In this document: positions 36,401 to 45,076 of the stretch, piece by piece
Layout: each line of letters opens with the position of its first letter
Numbering within the stretch: the first letter of the stretch is position 1
From: Gammaproteobacteria bacterium
Lineage (GTDB): Bacteria; Pseudomonadota; Gammaproteobacteria; Pseudomonadales; Azotimanducaceae
Assembly: GCA_026707735.1 (NCBI GenBank)
Contig: JAPOWH010000027.1
Location: forward strand, 62,001 to 126,000
Length of the DNA: 64,000 nt
Direction: 5' to 3'
Program-made: the position numbers and the translations under genes
The notes under the pieces: model-generated
What the model was told of the DNA's origin: nothing
What the model saw: the letters and a program-made list of their open reading frames with translations, nothing else
Databases searched by the model: none

Positions 36401-37087
36401 CTAATCATTATTTGAACGGAATGCCTGCAAGCGCTCCTTGATGCGATTTTTGCGGGAGAGGTCTTCGAGCTCTGCACGCTTTGCCGCAGTGTGCTGATCG
36501 GGCGTATCGCTTGCGCTGGATATTCCGCCGGCACCTCGCATTGCACGGTCGAAAGCCCTTTCGGCATCGCGTACATTGTCCCCAACACTGGATCCTGCTC
36601 CGGTGCCGGAAGCATCGCTTGACCCTGGTTCAACTTGCGTAGTCGACTTGGCCTCGCGAAACGCATTGAGCTCTTCTTCCATTTCACGCTTGCGAGCTTG
36701 TAGCGCGGCGATGTAACCTTCGTATTCCGCTACCGACTCTTTTGACTCAGCTATGGTACTTTCCAATATTGGAATCTGTGTTTCTATGTCGAGCAACATC
36801 GCAATGGCCGTCTCGGCAAGATCTTCGCGGTCATTGTCAAGGGCGAGCTGGACTTTCTCAGATGTCTCTGCGTGCTTCTGGCTCTCATCCGCAAGACGAC
36901 GCGAAGCCATGTGCTGCTTTGACAGAGTCTTTCCAAGTTCGTGTCGAACGTCGTCAATCGCGCCTTCGACTTCTCGAATTGCTTGTTGCATTACAACTTC
37001 GGGAGCTAGGTTCTCGACTTTCTCCACCAGCATGTTTGTTGTGCCGCTGATCAGTCTTCCTACTCGTGCGGAAATGCTCTCAGTCAT
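36401..37087 (-). CDS. pspA: PspA/IM30 family protein
   Basis: 228 residues from ATG 37087 (a TTG lies one codon earlier). Almost the whole protein is predicted coiled coil (about 25-145), followed by a low-complexity Gly/Ser stretch (SSDASGTGAGSS) and a short helix. PspA/IM30 proteins are ESCRT-III relatives that bind and stabilise damaged inner membrane. No pspF, pspB or pspC gene is near; the partner set here is YqiJ-like plus flotillin. The start overlaps the stop of the upstream gene by 8 bases (ATGACTGA), pointing to coupled translation. Confidence 0.91.
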   Translation of the reverse strand: MTESISARVGRLISGTTNMLVEKVENLAPEVVMQQAIREVEGAIDDVRHELGKTLSKQHMASRRLADESQKHAETSEKVQLALDNDREDLAETAIAMLLDIETQIPILESTIAESKESVAEYEGYIAALQARKREMEEELNAFREAKSTTQVEPGSSDASGTGAGSSVGDNVRDAERAFDRAMRGAGGISSASDTPDQHTAAKRAELEDLSRKNRIKERLQAFRSNND

Positions 37088-37628
37088 CAATTGTCTCCTT
37101 TGAACTGGTTGGTGTATGAGAAATGATGTCAGCTAACTCAAGAACTGGCACCAGGTGTTGAGCGATGATCTCGGGTGTATAGCAGCGACTAGTAGGGAGC
37201 ACTCCGAGTCGGAGTACCGATTCGATGAGATTGAAGATTCTGTTTGCCATCGCGCTTTCAAGTTCCACTAGGGTCTCCACGGCGTCAGGATCATTCTCCT
37301 TGGGTACACCAGCCATCCAATAAGCGATGATATCGGGAATCCAGTGTACAAACAGAGCCAATAGCGCAGAATGAAGTTCGTTCTTCGACTCCAAGCTCCG
37401 CAATCGCGCTATAGAGGACGCAAGCGTCTCCTGAATGAAGGCTAGAGATTGGGAATAGTCGTCTTCACCGAGCCGTCGTTGCTTGGCCTCTGAAATCAAA
37501 CTGCGCACCTTGTCAGATAGGGTTGCAGCGCCGTTCGCATCGAAACTTGCTAGAAACGCTGCGTCGTCTGCGGATATACGCACACTTAAGGGGATGGATC
37601 GTCCTGACATGTTTACATTTGCATACAC
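37080..37628 (-). CDS. Ribbon-helix-helix-like protein heading the pspA-flotillin operon
   Basis: 182 residues. The N terminus (about 9-52) reads SIPLSVRISADDAAFLASFD then TLSDKVRSLISEAKQRR, the strand-helix-helix pattern of CopG-type DNA-binding proteins. The rest is helical (about 60-175) with no family I recognise. The protein may be a repressor of its own operon or an adaptor for PspA; both are inference. ATG 37628 is the first start, a second Met at residue 7 (MSGRS) is equally possible. Its stop overlaps pspA. Confidence 0.72.
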   Translation of the reverse strand: MYANVNMSGRSIPLSVRISADDAAFLASFDANGAATLSDKVRSLISEAKQRRLGEDDYSQSLAFIQETLASSIARLRSLESKNELHSALLALFVHWIPDIIAYWMAGVPKENDPDAVETLVELESAMANRIFNLIESVLRLGVLPTSRCYTPEIIAQHLVPVLELADIISHTPTSSKETIDD

Positions 37629-37744
37629 CTGAATGCATATTTATACAACAGAATTCAATCTAATGCAAGACATGAGATCGAAGTCTATCAATGCGATGCG
37701 TTTGAACTAAGGCATTCAGCAAAACTACTCAAGACACAATGCTT

Positions 37745-37764
37745 CGAACATCAGCTAATGTTCG
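37745..37764. promoter_or_regulatory. 20-base palindrome, operator candidate
   Basis: CGAACATCAGCTAATGTTCG reads the same on both strands except for one mismatched pair (37752/37757). It lies in the 300-base divergent region, about 120 bases before the ribbon-helix-helix-like gene and about 165 bases before the amidohydrolase gene. The symmetry is that of a dimeric repressor site. It is not the gammaproteobacterial LexA consensus. Confidence 0.4.
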
Positions 37765-37929
37765 GTCGTCCCACACTCCTCTGCAACCGTGCCTCAAACG
37801 ATTGGAATGGAGAGAAGTTGCTGGATCCAACGCACCCTTCCCTCAACTCCTGCCCACCTGCCAGAGCATACAACCAATGTATTAAGATGAAACAAGTGGG
37901 GGAATCGTTGATCTGTTGGAGGGAAAACC

Positions 37930-38934
37930 TTGGCATCACCAAGTAACGATGAGTGGTTGGCACTCGTAACAGAGGACATAGTCGACCCTGAACGGCGGAT
38001 CATCGATCCGCATCACCACCTTTGGGAAACGGCAACAAATTGGGGTCGCTACGTACTCGAAGATCTCTGGCGCGACACGGAATCGGGCCACAACATAGAA
38101 AAGACAGTGTTCATCGATTGCCGGTCAAGCTATCGAACTGAAGGACCTGAGCATCTACGCCCAATTGGCGAGACCGAATTCGTTGCTTCTGTAGCAGCCG
38201 AGAGCCTAGAAGCGGACGGCAAAGCTACCATCGCCGCAATTGTCTCGCATGCAAATATGATGCTGGGCGATGGCGTCGAGGAGGTCCTCAACGCCCATGA
38301 AGAAGCGGGCAATGGTTTGTTTAGAGGAATCAGGCACGCAGGACCGCACGACACCACCGATACCCTCACCAACCGAGGCAGTGGTCGACCCTGCCCCTAT
38401 TCGCGCTCCGACTTCCGTCAAGGTGTCAACCGACTTGGGGAACTTGGTTACACCTACGACACCTGGCACTTCTACCATCAAAATAGAGACTATTTGGAAT
38501 TGGCCAAGGCGGTACCGAACACAACCATGATTCTTGATCACTTCGGAACCCCTTTGGGAGTCGGTGCCTATGCCGGGCGACAACAAGAGATCTTCGAACA
38601 GTGGAAGACAGATATTGCCGACATCGCCAAGTGTCCCAATGTTCACGCCAAGCTTGGCGGAATGGCAATGCCGGACAACGGATTTGGCTGGGACAAGAAC
38701 CCTCGCCCTCCCACTTCAGACGAATTCGTTGACGCGCAGCGCCCGTACTACCTGCACACTATTGAGTGCTTTGGTCCGGCGCGATGCATGTTCGAGAGCA
38801 ACTTCCCTGTGGATCGGCTTTCAATCTCATACCACGTGCTCTGGAACGGATTGAAGAAAATCGTCGCTGACTTCACTGACGACGAAAAGGATCAGATGTT
38901 CTACCGAACTGCTGCTGAGGTATACAAGATTTAG
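37930..38934 (+). CDS. Amidohydrolase-family metal-dependent hydrolase (TIM-barrel, LigI/PMI-like)
   Basis: 334 residues. The metal-binding start IIDPHHHLW (His28-His30) and the later YDTWHFYHQN, MILDHFGTP and MFESNFPVD segments match amidohydrolase family 2 (2-pyrone-4,6-dicarboxylate hydrolase-like). The substrate is unknown. The start is TTG 37930, strongly supported by GGAGGG eight bases upstream (around 37918); no ATG gives a similar context. yejA follows after 27 bases, so it is probably the first gene of a yej operon. Confidence 0.85.
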   Translation: MASPSNDEWLALVTEDIVDPERRIIDPHHHLWETATNWGRYVLEDLWRDTESGHNIEKTVFIDCRSSYRTEGPEHLRPIGETEFVASVAAESLEADGKATIAAIVSHANMMLGDGVEEVLNAHEEAGNGLFRGIRHAGPHDTTDTLTNRGSGRPCPYSRSDFRQGVNRLGELGYTYDTWHFYHQNRDYLELAKAVPNTTMILDHFGTPLGVGAYAGRQQEIFEQWKTDIADIAKCPNVHAKLGGMAMPDNGFGWDKNPRPPTSDEFVDAQRPYYLHTIECFGPARCMFESNFPVDRLSISYHVLWNGLKKIVADFTDDEKDQMFYRTAAEVYKI

Positions 38935-38961
38935 TACAACACAAAAATCCAGTTTCCATTA

Positions 38962-40827
38962 ATGCCCGCAGTAGGACGCACACTTGCAATCGGGGTCTTG
39001 TGTATTGGCCTAGGCCTCGCACACGCTACCGAGTACCAACACGGATACGCGTTTCTTTCCAAACCAAAGTACGCGCCTAATTTCACGCACCTTGACTATG
39101 TAAATCCCAAAGCTCCCAAAGGCGGCGCCATCCGAATACCGCAAATGGGGAATTGGGACAGTTTCAATCCGGTTCCTCCGAGAGGCAGGGTGGCTGCGGG
39201 GTTGTCTGTCGGTTCACCCACTGACAACCTACTCTTGGATTCGCTTGTCGACTTTGCGGCTGACGAAACCTCGACAATCTACGGAGTGATTGCTGACGGC
39301 ATTGCCATACCAGAAGACAAAGCGTGGATTGGATTCCGGCTGCGCATAGACCCACAACCAAGATGGCACGATGGGAAGCCCATCAGCGTCGAAGATCTGG
39401 TGTTTAGTTTTGAAGTCTACAGACACCTTGCCAATCCAGCAATTCAAAATCCGTTATTGGCCTTTTCAGAAATTGAGGTCATCAACGACCGCGAGGTCCG
39501 ATACCACGTAGTCGAGAGTGAACGTAGCAATCCGTTGTTGCCAATGCGAATTGGCACGTTGCCGATCCTGCCAAAGCACTACTGGGAAAGCGAAGACATA
39601 TCCAAGACTACTGTGACCCCGCCTCTGGGGTCGGGACCCTACAAGATCGGAGACTTCTACGTCGGCCAGCGGGTCTCCTACCGACGGGTAGACGACTATT
39701 GGGGAGCGGACCTACCCATGAATCGCGGTAGATTCAATTTCGATCAAGTCAAGTATGACTACTTCCGCGACGACCAAGTTCAAACAGAGTCGCTAAAGGG
39801 CAATGCCGTTGATGTGCATGTCGAGAACATTCCTCGACTTTGGGAGACAGCCTATGACTTCGTTCCATTTCATCGAGGATTGTTCAAGAAGAGCTACGTG
39901 CCGCAGATGCGACCGGCAGGATTGTGGTGGCCCATTTTTTGGAATTTGGAACAGCCACGATTCCAAGACATTCGTGTGCGCGAAGCGCTCTGGTTGCTGA
40001 ATGACTTCGTATGGTTGAACAAGCGAAATTTTGATTTCTACTCGCTAGCTACAAGCTTCTTCCATGGATCTCCCGTCTATGCGTCGCAAGGATTGCCGGA
40101 AGACACCGAGCTTTATTTGCTTAACGAGATTCGTGAGCTAGTTCCGCCTAGAGTCTTTACTGAGCCCTACGCTCCTCCGCCCAATCAAGGAGACGGTTGG
40201 AGCCGAGACACGATCATTCGAGCGCAGGAGCTGCTCAAGGAAGCTGGATGGGTGATCAAGAAAAACAAGCTTGTCCACGAAGACACAGCCGAGCGTTTTC
40301 GTATTCGATTCGTCGCCGTGTCTCCAGCTCTAGGAGGATCATTCATTCACTACACTCAAGTCCTCGAACGAGTGGGAATTTCCTCGTCAATCAAGTCGCC
40401 AGAAATTTCCAATTGGCTATATCGAATGCGTTCAGGAGACTTTGATGCAGGTGCAATTTGGTTCTTGCCTGACAATACGCCAACGGCGACGATAGACAAT
40501 GCATTCAACAGTGCGCTAGTGGACCTTCCCTACAGTTCCAACTGGGCCAACATGAAAGATCCAGCAGTTGACCACCTGATCGAGAAAATCAAGACAGCAA
40601 AGGATTTCGACACCTATTCCGCGGCCATACGAGCTCTTGATCGAGTCCTGTTGTGGAATTTCTACTTCATACCCGGCATGGCGAAGGAAAAGGTGGGCAT
40701 TGCCTATTGGAACAAGTTTGGACAACCCGAGGCTAAACCTTTGAACCGAATCACTAGCCATGTACACCTGTGGTGGTGGGATGAGGAGAAGGCGGCAGCG
40801 GTGAAAGAGTACACAGGTCGCGACTGA
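38962..40827 (+). CDS. yejA: YejA-like ABC transporter substrate-binding protein
   Basis: 621 residues, SBP family 5, exported by a signal peptide (MPAVGRTLAIGVLCIGLGLA, cleavage near HATE). HGYAFLSKPKYAPNFTHLDY and NPKAPKGGAIRIPQMGNWDS are hallmarks of YejA, as are FADPDL-type contexts replaced here by PIQNPLLAFSEIEV. YejABEF imports oligopeptides, including the antibiotic microcin C, into Gram-negative bacteria. The next gene yejB starts directly after the stop. Confidence 0.92.
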   Translation: MPAVGRTLAIGVLCIGLGLAHATEYQHGYAFLSKPKYAPNFTHLDYVNPKAPKGGAIRIPQMGNWDSFNPVPPRGRVAAGLSVGSPTDNLLLDSLVDFAADETSTIYGVIADGIAIPEDKAWIGFRLRIDPQPRWHDGKPISVEDLVFSFEVYRHLANPAIQNPLLAFSEIEVINDREVRYHVVESERSNPLLPMRIGTLPILPKHYWESEDISKTTVTPPLGSGPYKIGDFYVGQRVSYRRVDDYWGADLPMNRGRFNFDQVKYDYFRDDQVQTESLKGNAVDVHVENIPRLWETAYDFVPFHRGLFKKSYVPQMRPAGLWWPIFWNLEQPRFQDIRVREALWLLNDFVWLNKRNFDFYSLATSFFHGSPVYASQGLPEDTELYLLNEIRELVPPRVFTEPYAPPPNQGDGWSRDTIIRAQELLKEAGWVIKKNKLVHEDTAERFRIRFVAVSPALGGSFIHYTQVLERVGISSSIKSPEISNWLYRMRSGDFDAGAIWFLPDNTPTATIDNAFNSALVDLPYSSNWANMKDPAVDHLIEKIKTAKDFDTYSAAIRALDRVLLWNFYFIPGMAKEKVGIAYWNKFGQPEAKPLNRITSHVHLWWWDEEKAAAVKEYTGRD

Positions 40828-41904
40828 GTGCTAAGGTACATCATACGGCGATTGGCCCTCATTCCCCTGACGTTGTTCGGCATCATGCTGATCAACTTCG
40901 TCATCATTCAGTTCGCTCCAGGCGGACCAGTCGAACAGGCAATTGCTCAATTTTCGGGTCTCAATGTCTCGACGACAGCGAGCATTTCTACCGCCGAGAG
41001 CATGGGTCCCTCGAATCAGTCGGCGTACACAGGAGCCTCTGGATTGGACCCAGAATTCATCGCCAGAATAAACGAGCACTTCGGCTTCGACCGTCCAGCC
41101 CACGAAAGATTTTTTCTAATGCTTTGGAACTACGCGCGTCTGGATTTTGGCATGAGCTATTTTCAAGACCGTAAAGTATTGGAAATCGTTCTGGAACGGC
41201 TTCCTGTATCACTGTCATTGGGTCTTAGCGCGATTTTCCTCATCTATCTGATATCTATTCCGTTGGGTATCGCGAAAGCTGTAAGGGACGGTGCTTCCTT
41301 TGACGTATGGACAAGCGCGGTGGTGTTCACGGCATATGCGATTCCGCAATTTCTATTCGCGATCATTTTGATTGTCTTTTTCGCGGGAGGGGAGTGGCTG
41401 AATTGGTTCCCCATGCGCAATCTTCAATCTGATTCTTTCGCGGATCTCTCGTTCTGGGGACGTGTTGGAGATGTTCTTTGGCACATTGCGCTACCGGTAG
41501 TTGCGCTGACCATGGGTGGTTTTGCGACACTGACCATGCTCACAAAAAACTGCTTTCTTGAGGAAATCAGCAAGCAATTTGTCATGACGGCCCGTGCCAA
41601 AGGGCTTACCGAACGAAGGGTCCTTTTCGGCCACGTTTTTCGCAACGCAATGCTCATCATTATTTCGGGCTTCCCAGCTGCGTTTGTTGGCATCATTTTC
41701 ACGGGCGCGTTTCTCATCGAAGTGATATTTTCGTTGGATGGAATCGGACTCCTGGGATACGAAGCTGTGGTGGTTCGTGACTATCCAATTCTCTTCGCAA
41801 CGCTGTTCTGCTTCAGCTTGCTTGCCTTGATCATGCAACTCATTGGTGACCTACTGTACGTCGTCGTCGATCCAAGGATCGACTTCGAAAAGAGAAGCAC
41901 ATGA
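40828..41904 (+). CDS. yejB: YejB-like ABC transporter permease
   Basis: 358 residues. It starts MLRYIIRRLALIPLTLFGIM, the standard YejB N terminus, with the long periplasmic loop between helices 1 and 2 (about 30-110) typical of YejB. The EAA loop is FVMTARAKGLTERRVLFGHV. The start is GTG 40828 immediately after the yejA TGA. The end overlaps yejE by 4 bases (ATGA). Inner membrane. Confidence 0.94.
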   Translation: MLRYIIRRLALIPLTLFGIMLINFVIIQFAPGGPVEQAIAQFSGLNVSTTASISTAESMGPSNQSAYTGASGLDPEFIARINEHFGFDRPAHERFFLMLWNYARLDFGMSYFQDRKVLEIVLERLPVSLSLGLSAIFLIYLISIPLGIAKAVRDGASFDVWTSAVVFTAYAIPQFLFAIILIVFFAGGEWLNWFPMRNLQSDSFADLSFWGRVGDVLWHIALPVVALTMGGFATLTMLTKNCFLEEISKQFVMTARAKGLTERRVLFGHVFRNAMLIIISGFPAAFVGIIFTGAFLIEVIFSLDGIGLLGYEAVVVRDYPILFATLFCFSLLALIMQLIGDLLYVVVDPRIDFEKRST

Positions 41905-42953
41905 GTCCACTCAATAAGAGACGGCTTGCGAACTTCCGAGCGAACAAGAGAGGGTTCTATTCGCTGTGGATTTTCCTGGTGCTCTTCTGCATTGCCCTAT
42001 TGGCAGAATTCTTAGCCAACGACAAGCCGATCATGTTTTCCCTGAATGGCAAGCTTCACTTTCCCATGCTTTTCTCGTACACGGAAAAGGAACTTGGAGG
42101 GGATCTGGAAACCGAGGCTTGGTACATCGATCCTCATGTGCAGAACCTCATAAACGAAAACGGCTGGGCAATTTGGCCGCCGATCCGGTTCTCTCATGAC
42201 ACAATCGACTGGTACATGAACGAAGTACCAGCTGGACCAAACAATCGCCACATTTTGGGTACCGATGGCTTGGGTTCGGACATCCTCGCAAAACTGCTCT
42301 ATGGATTTCGCCTTTCAGTTCTATTCGGCCTAGTGCTCACTGCACTAAGCAGCGGAATTGGCATTCTTGTTGGTGCCATTCAGGGGTATTTTGGAGGGCT
42401 CGTCGACCTATTGGGACAGAGGGTCGTAGAAATATGGGCGGGATTGCCGATCTTGTTTCTCTTGATCATTCTGGCCAGCATGATTGAACCCAACGTGTTT
42501 TGGCTGCTGGGAATACTCGTCCTGTTTTCCTGGATGGCGTTAGTTGGAGTAGTGCGCGCGGAATTCCTGAGGGCACGAAACTTCGAATTTGTCCGGTCGG
42601 CTCAGGCGTTGGGTGTTAATCAAGCAACTATCATGCTGAGGCACGTGTTGCCCAATGCGGCCGTAGCGTCGCTGACTTACTTTCCCTTTATTTTGACGAA
42701 CTCGATAACGATCCTAACTGGTCTTGACTTCCTTGGTTTCGGACTTCCCTTCGATGCGCCTTCGCTTGGCAGGCTTCTGTCCACTGCCAAGGCAAACTTG
42801 AACTCGTGGTGGATTGCGGCAGGTGTCTTTACGACTCTTGTTGTCATGTTAACTTTGCTGATTTTCATCGGCGAGGCGGTCCGTGATGCCTTGGATCCTA
42901 GACGTTCCATTTCGATTCACGCAGCCCCCGCTGCGACCCCGGTGGCCGCTTAA
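41901..42953 (+). CDS. yejE: YejE-like ABC transporter permease
   Basis: 350 residues. The N terminus (MSPLNKRRLANFRANKRGFY) and the periplasmic segment (PIMFSLNGKLHFPMLFSYTE) are diagnostic of YejE; the EAA loop is FVRSAQALGVNQATIMLRHV. It pairs with YejB in the inner membrane. ATG 41901 overlaps yejB by 4 bases; the stop overlaps the start of the CaiB gene by one base. The expected ATPase gene yejF does not follow. Confidence 0.94.
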   Translation: MSPLNKRRLANFRANKRGFYSLWIFLVLFCIALLAEFLANDKPIMFSLNGKLHFPMLFSYTEKELGGDLETEAWYIDPHVQNLINENGWAIWPPIRFSHDTIDWYMNEVPAGPNNRHILGTDGLGSDILAKLLYGFRLSVLFGLVLTALSSGIGILVGAIQGYFGGLVDLLGQRVVEIWAGLPILFLLIILASMIEPNVFWLLGILVLFSWMALVGVVRAEFLRARNFEFVRSAQALGVNQATIMLRHVLPNAAVASLTYFPFILTNSITILTGLDFLGFGLPFDAPSLGRLLSTAKANLNSWWIAAGVFTTLVVMLTLLIFIGEAVRDALDPRRSISIHAAPAATPVAA

Positions 42954-44077
42954 TGCTGAACCAGCTCCCGCTCGAAGGCGTATTGGTCGTGACGCTAGAA
43001 CAAGCCGTGGCGGCTCCTGTTGCCAGTTGCAGATTGGTGGACGCAGGCGCCCGGGTCATAAAACTGGAAAGATCAACCGGTGACTTCGCCCGCACCTACG
43101 ATACGTCTGCCAATGGCCAGAGCGCCTATTTCGCATGGGCAAACCGAGGCAAGGAATCTCTCGTCGTCGATATCAAGAATTCAGAAGACGTCGCGTTGAT
43201 CAAGCGCATCTTGAGCAAGGCGGACGTCTATTTGCAAAACCTGTCAGTCGGCGCGGCAGCTAGAGCCGGTCTGGGGTCTCACGACTTGCGATCCGAGTTT
43301 CCCCACCTAATCACCTGCGACATCTCAGGCTATGGCGAAAAGGGCGACTATGCACAAATGAAGGCCTACGACCTCCTCGTGCAGGCCGAATCCGGTCTCA
43401 TCTCCATATCAGGTGGTCCCGGCGAATTGGGTCGAGTAGGTGTTTCCATCGTTGATACAGCTACGGGAATATCGGCGGCATTGGCAATCAACGAAGCGCT
43501 GGTTCGAAAATGCAAAACAGGTTTGGGAACGAGCGTAAAGCTGTCCCTATTTGACGTTATGGGAGAATGGATGAGCGTGCCACTCTTTCATCACGAAGAA
43601 AAAGGAAAGGGGCCTGATCGAATTGGCTTGGCCCATCCTTCCATAACGCCATATGGAGGATTCGCCACTTCGGACGGGCATGTAATTTTGATTTCCGTCC
43701 AAAATGACCGCGAGTGGGAGGCTCTTGCCACGTCTGTGCTCAAGCGCCCCGATCTGGTAGAGGATCCCAACTTCAATGACAACGCCGCACGCATGACTCG
43801 TCGATCAGAGGTAGACGGTCTGGTGCAGGATTTCTTTGGCAGACATACGAAGGCACAGATGACCGCCAAGCTTCTTGAAGCACGATTGGCTTTTGGTTCG
43901 TTGAATATGATGGAGGAGTTTGTGCGCCACCCACTGTTGCGACGATGGCAGGTGGAGAGCGAAACCGGGAGCATTTCAGTTCCAGCACACCCAGACGCCA
44001 ATCGCGAGTGGCGCCAATTGAGCCTGCCACGAATTGGCGAACACAGCGACGCGATCCGTGCGGAGTTTGCCGACTAG
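42953..44077 (+). CDS. CaiB/BaiF (class III) CoA-transferase
   Basis: 374 residues. The N-terminal EGVLVVTLEQAVAAPVASCR and VIKLERSTGDFAR segments bind CoA in this family, and the catalytic Asp is Asp140 (KAYDLLVQAESGL). Class III CoA-transferases move CoA between carboxylic acids (formyl-, succinyl-, carnitine-type acceptors); the acceptor here is not known. ATG 42953 overlaps the yejE stop by one base, so it is translated from the yej transcript. Confidence 0.9.
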   Translation: MLNQLPLEGVLVVTLEQAVAAPVASCRLVDAGARVIKLERSTGDFARTYDTSANGQSAYFAWANRGKESLVVDIKNSEDVALIKRILSKADVYLQNLSVGAAARAGLGSHDLRSEFPHLITCDISGYGEKGDYAQMKAYDLLVQAESGLISISGGPGELGRVGVSIVDTATGISAALAINEALVRKCKTGLGTSVKLSLFDVMGEWMSVPLFHHEEKGKGPDRIGLAHPSITPYGGFATSDGHVILISVQNDREWEALATSVLKRPDLVEDPNFNDNAARMTRRSEVDGLVQDFFGRHTKAQMTAKLLEARLAFGSLNMMEEFVRHPLLRRWQVESETGSISVPAHPDANREWRQLSLPRIGEHSDAIRAEFAD

Positions 44078-44092
44078 ATAGGCTCGCCAACC

Positions 44093-45001
44093 ATGACTGC
44101 TCTGTTGACCCATCCTGACTTTCTCCTGCACGAGACTCCACACAACCATCCCGAGTCATCTGAACGCATTCGAAGCGTGATTCAACACCTCAAATCCACA
44201 GGGATTATTGACGAGGCAACACCAATCGCTCCAGATCTGGCTTCGTTGGAGTCGTTGGCAAGTGTCCATGCCAAGGACTATGTAGACCAAATCGAACGCG
44301 CATTACCATCGGTGGGAATGTTGAGAATCGACGCTGACACTTCAATAGGCCCAAATTCACTTAACGCTGCGCGACGCTCTGCAGGAGCAGTAGTAAGAGC
44401 AGTTGACGAAGCACTAAGTGGGAACCACCCTAAGTCCTTTTGTGTTGTCCGTCCACCCGGACACCACGCCGAGAGCTCGCAGGGCATGGGATTCTGTCTC
44501 TTCAACAGTGTTGCCGTAGCTGCCCAGCATGCGCTGCAAACGCTGGACCGAGTAGCCATCCTCGACTTTGACGTACACCACGGCAATGGCACTGTTGAGA
44601 TGTTCGCGGATCGTCCGGAAGTGCTGGTTTGCTCGAGCTTCCAATTTCCGTTCTATCCTTATCGCTACCAGGATGTGGACAGCCCAAACATCGTGAACAC
44701 CCCATTGCCGGCTGGTAGTGGAAGCAGAGACTTTCGCAAAGCCATTGAAGAAGACTGGACTCGCCCACTGGAAAACCACCGACCTCAGTTGATATTGGTC
44801 TCTGCTGGATTTGATGCCCACGAAGATGATCCGTTAGCTCAACTGATGCTCGAAGACGACGACTTCCGTTGGATTACCAATTGGATCTGCGAAATGGCCG
44901 CAACTCATAGCGAAGGGAGGCTAGTTTCTACTCTTGAGGGAGGCTATGATCTAAGCGCCCTTGCTCGTTGTGCGGCTATCCATCTTGAATGCCTTCTCTA
45001 G
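44093..45001 (+). CDS. Histone-deacetylase-like amidohydrolase
   Basis: 302 residues, class II HDAC/acetylpolyamine amidohydrolase fold. Active-site residues are all present: His124-His125 (RPPGHHAE), zinc ligands Asp160 and His162 (DFDVHHGNG) and Asp241 (SAGFDAHEDDP), and a GGYD segment with the catalytic Tyr near 287. Bacterial members deacetylate proteins, polyamines or short acyl groups. It starts with ATG 44093, 15 bases after the CaiB gene, so it ends the amidohydrolase-yej-CaiB series. Confidence 0.91.
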   Translation: MTALLTHPDFLLHETPHNHPESSERIRSVIQHLKSTGIIDEATPIAPDLASLESLASVHAKDYVDQIERALPSVGMLRIDADTSIGPNSLNAARRSAGAVVRAVDEALSGNHPKSFCVVRPPGHHAESSQGMGFCLFNSVAVAAQHALQTLDRVAILDFDVHHGNGTVEMFADRPEVLVCSSFQFPFYPYRYQDVDSPNIVNTPLPAGSGSRDFRKAIEEDWTRPLENHRPQLILVSAGFDAHEDDPLAQLMLEDDDFRWITNWICEMAATHSEGRLVSTLEGGYDLSALARCAAIHLECLL

Positions 45002-45047
45002 CAACCAGCATCTCTCTCCCTAACAATTGACCGAATGCAACGATGGT

Positions 45048-45075
45048 AGCGGTGTTCCTTCCGCTTTAGCTAAAG
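45048..45075 (+). terminator. Hairpin between convergent genes (possible terminator)
   Basis: AGCGG (45048-45052) pairs with CCGCT (45061-45065) across an eight-base loop, followed by TT and overlapping a 12-base palindrome CTTTAGCTAAAG (45064-45075). It lies 47-74 bases after the HDAC stop and touches the end of the convergent acetyltransferase gene. The T run is short. Confidence 0.35.
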
Positions 45076-45076
45076 T

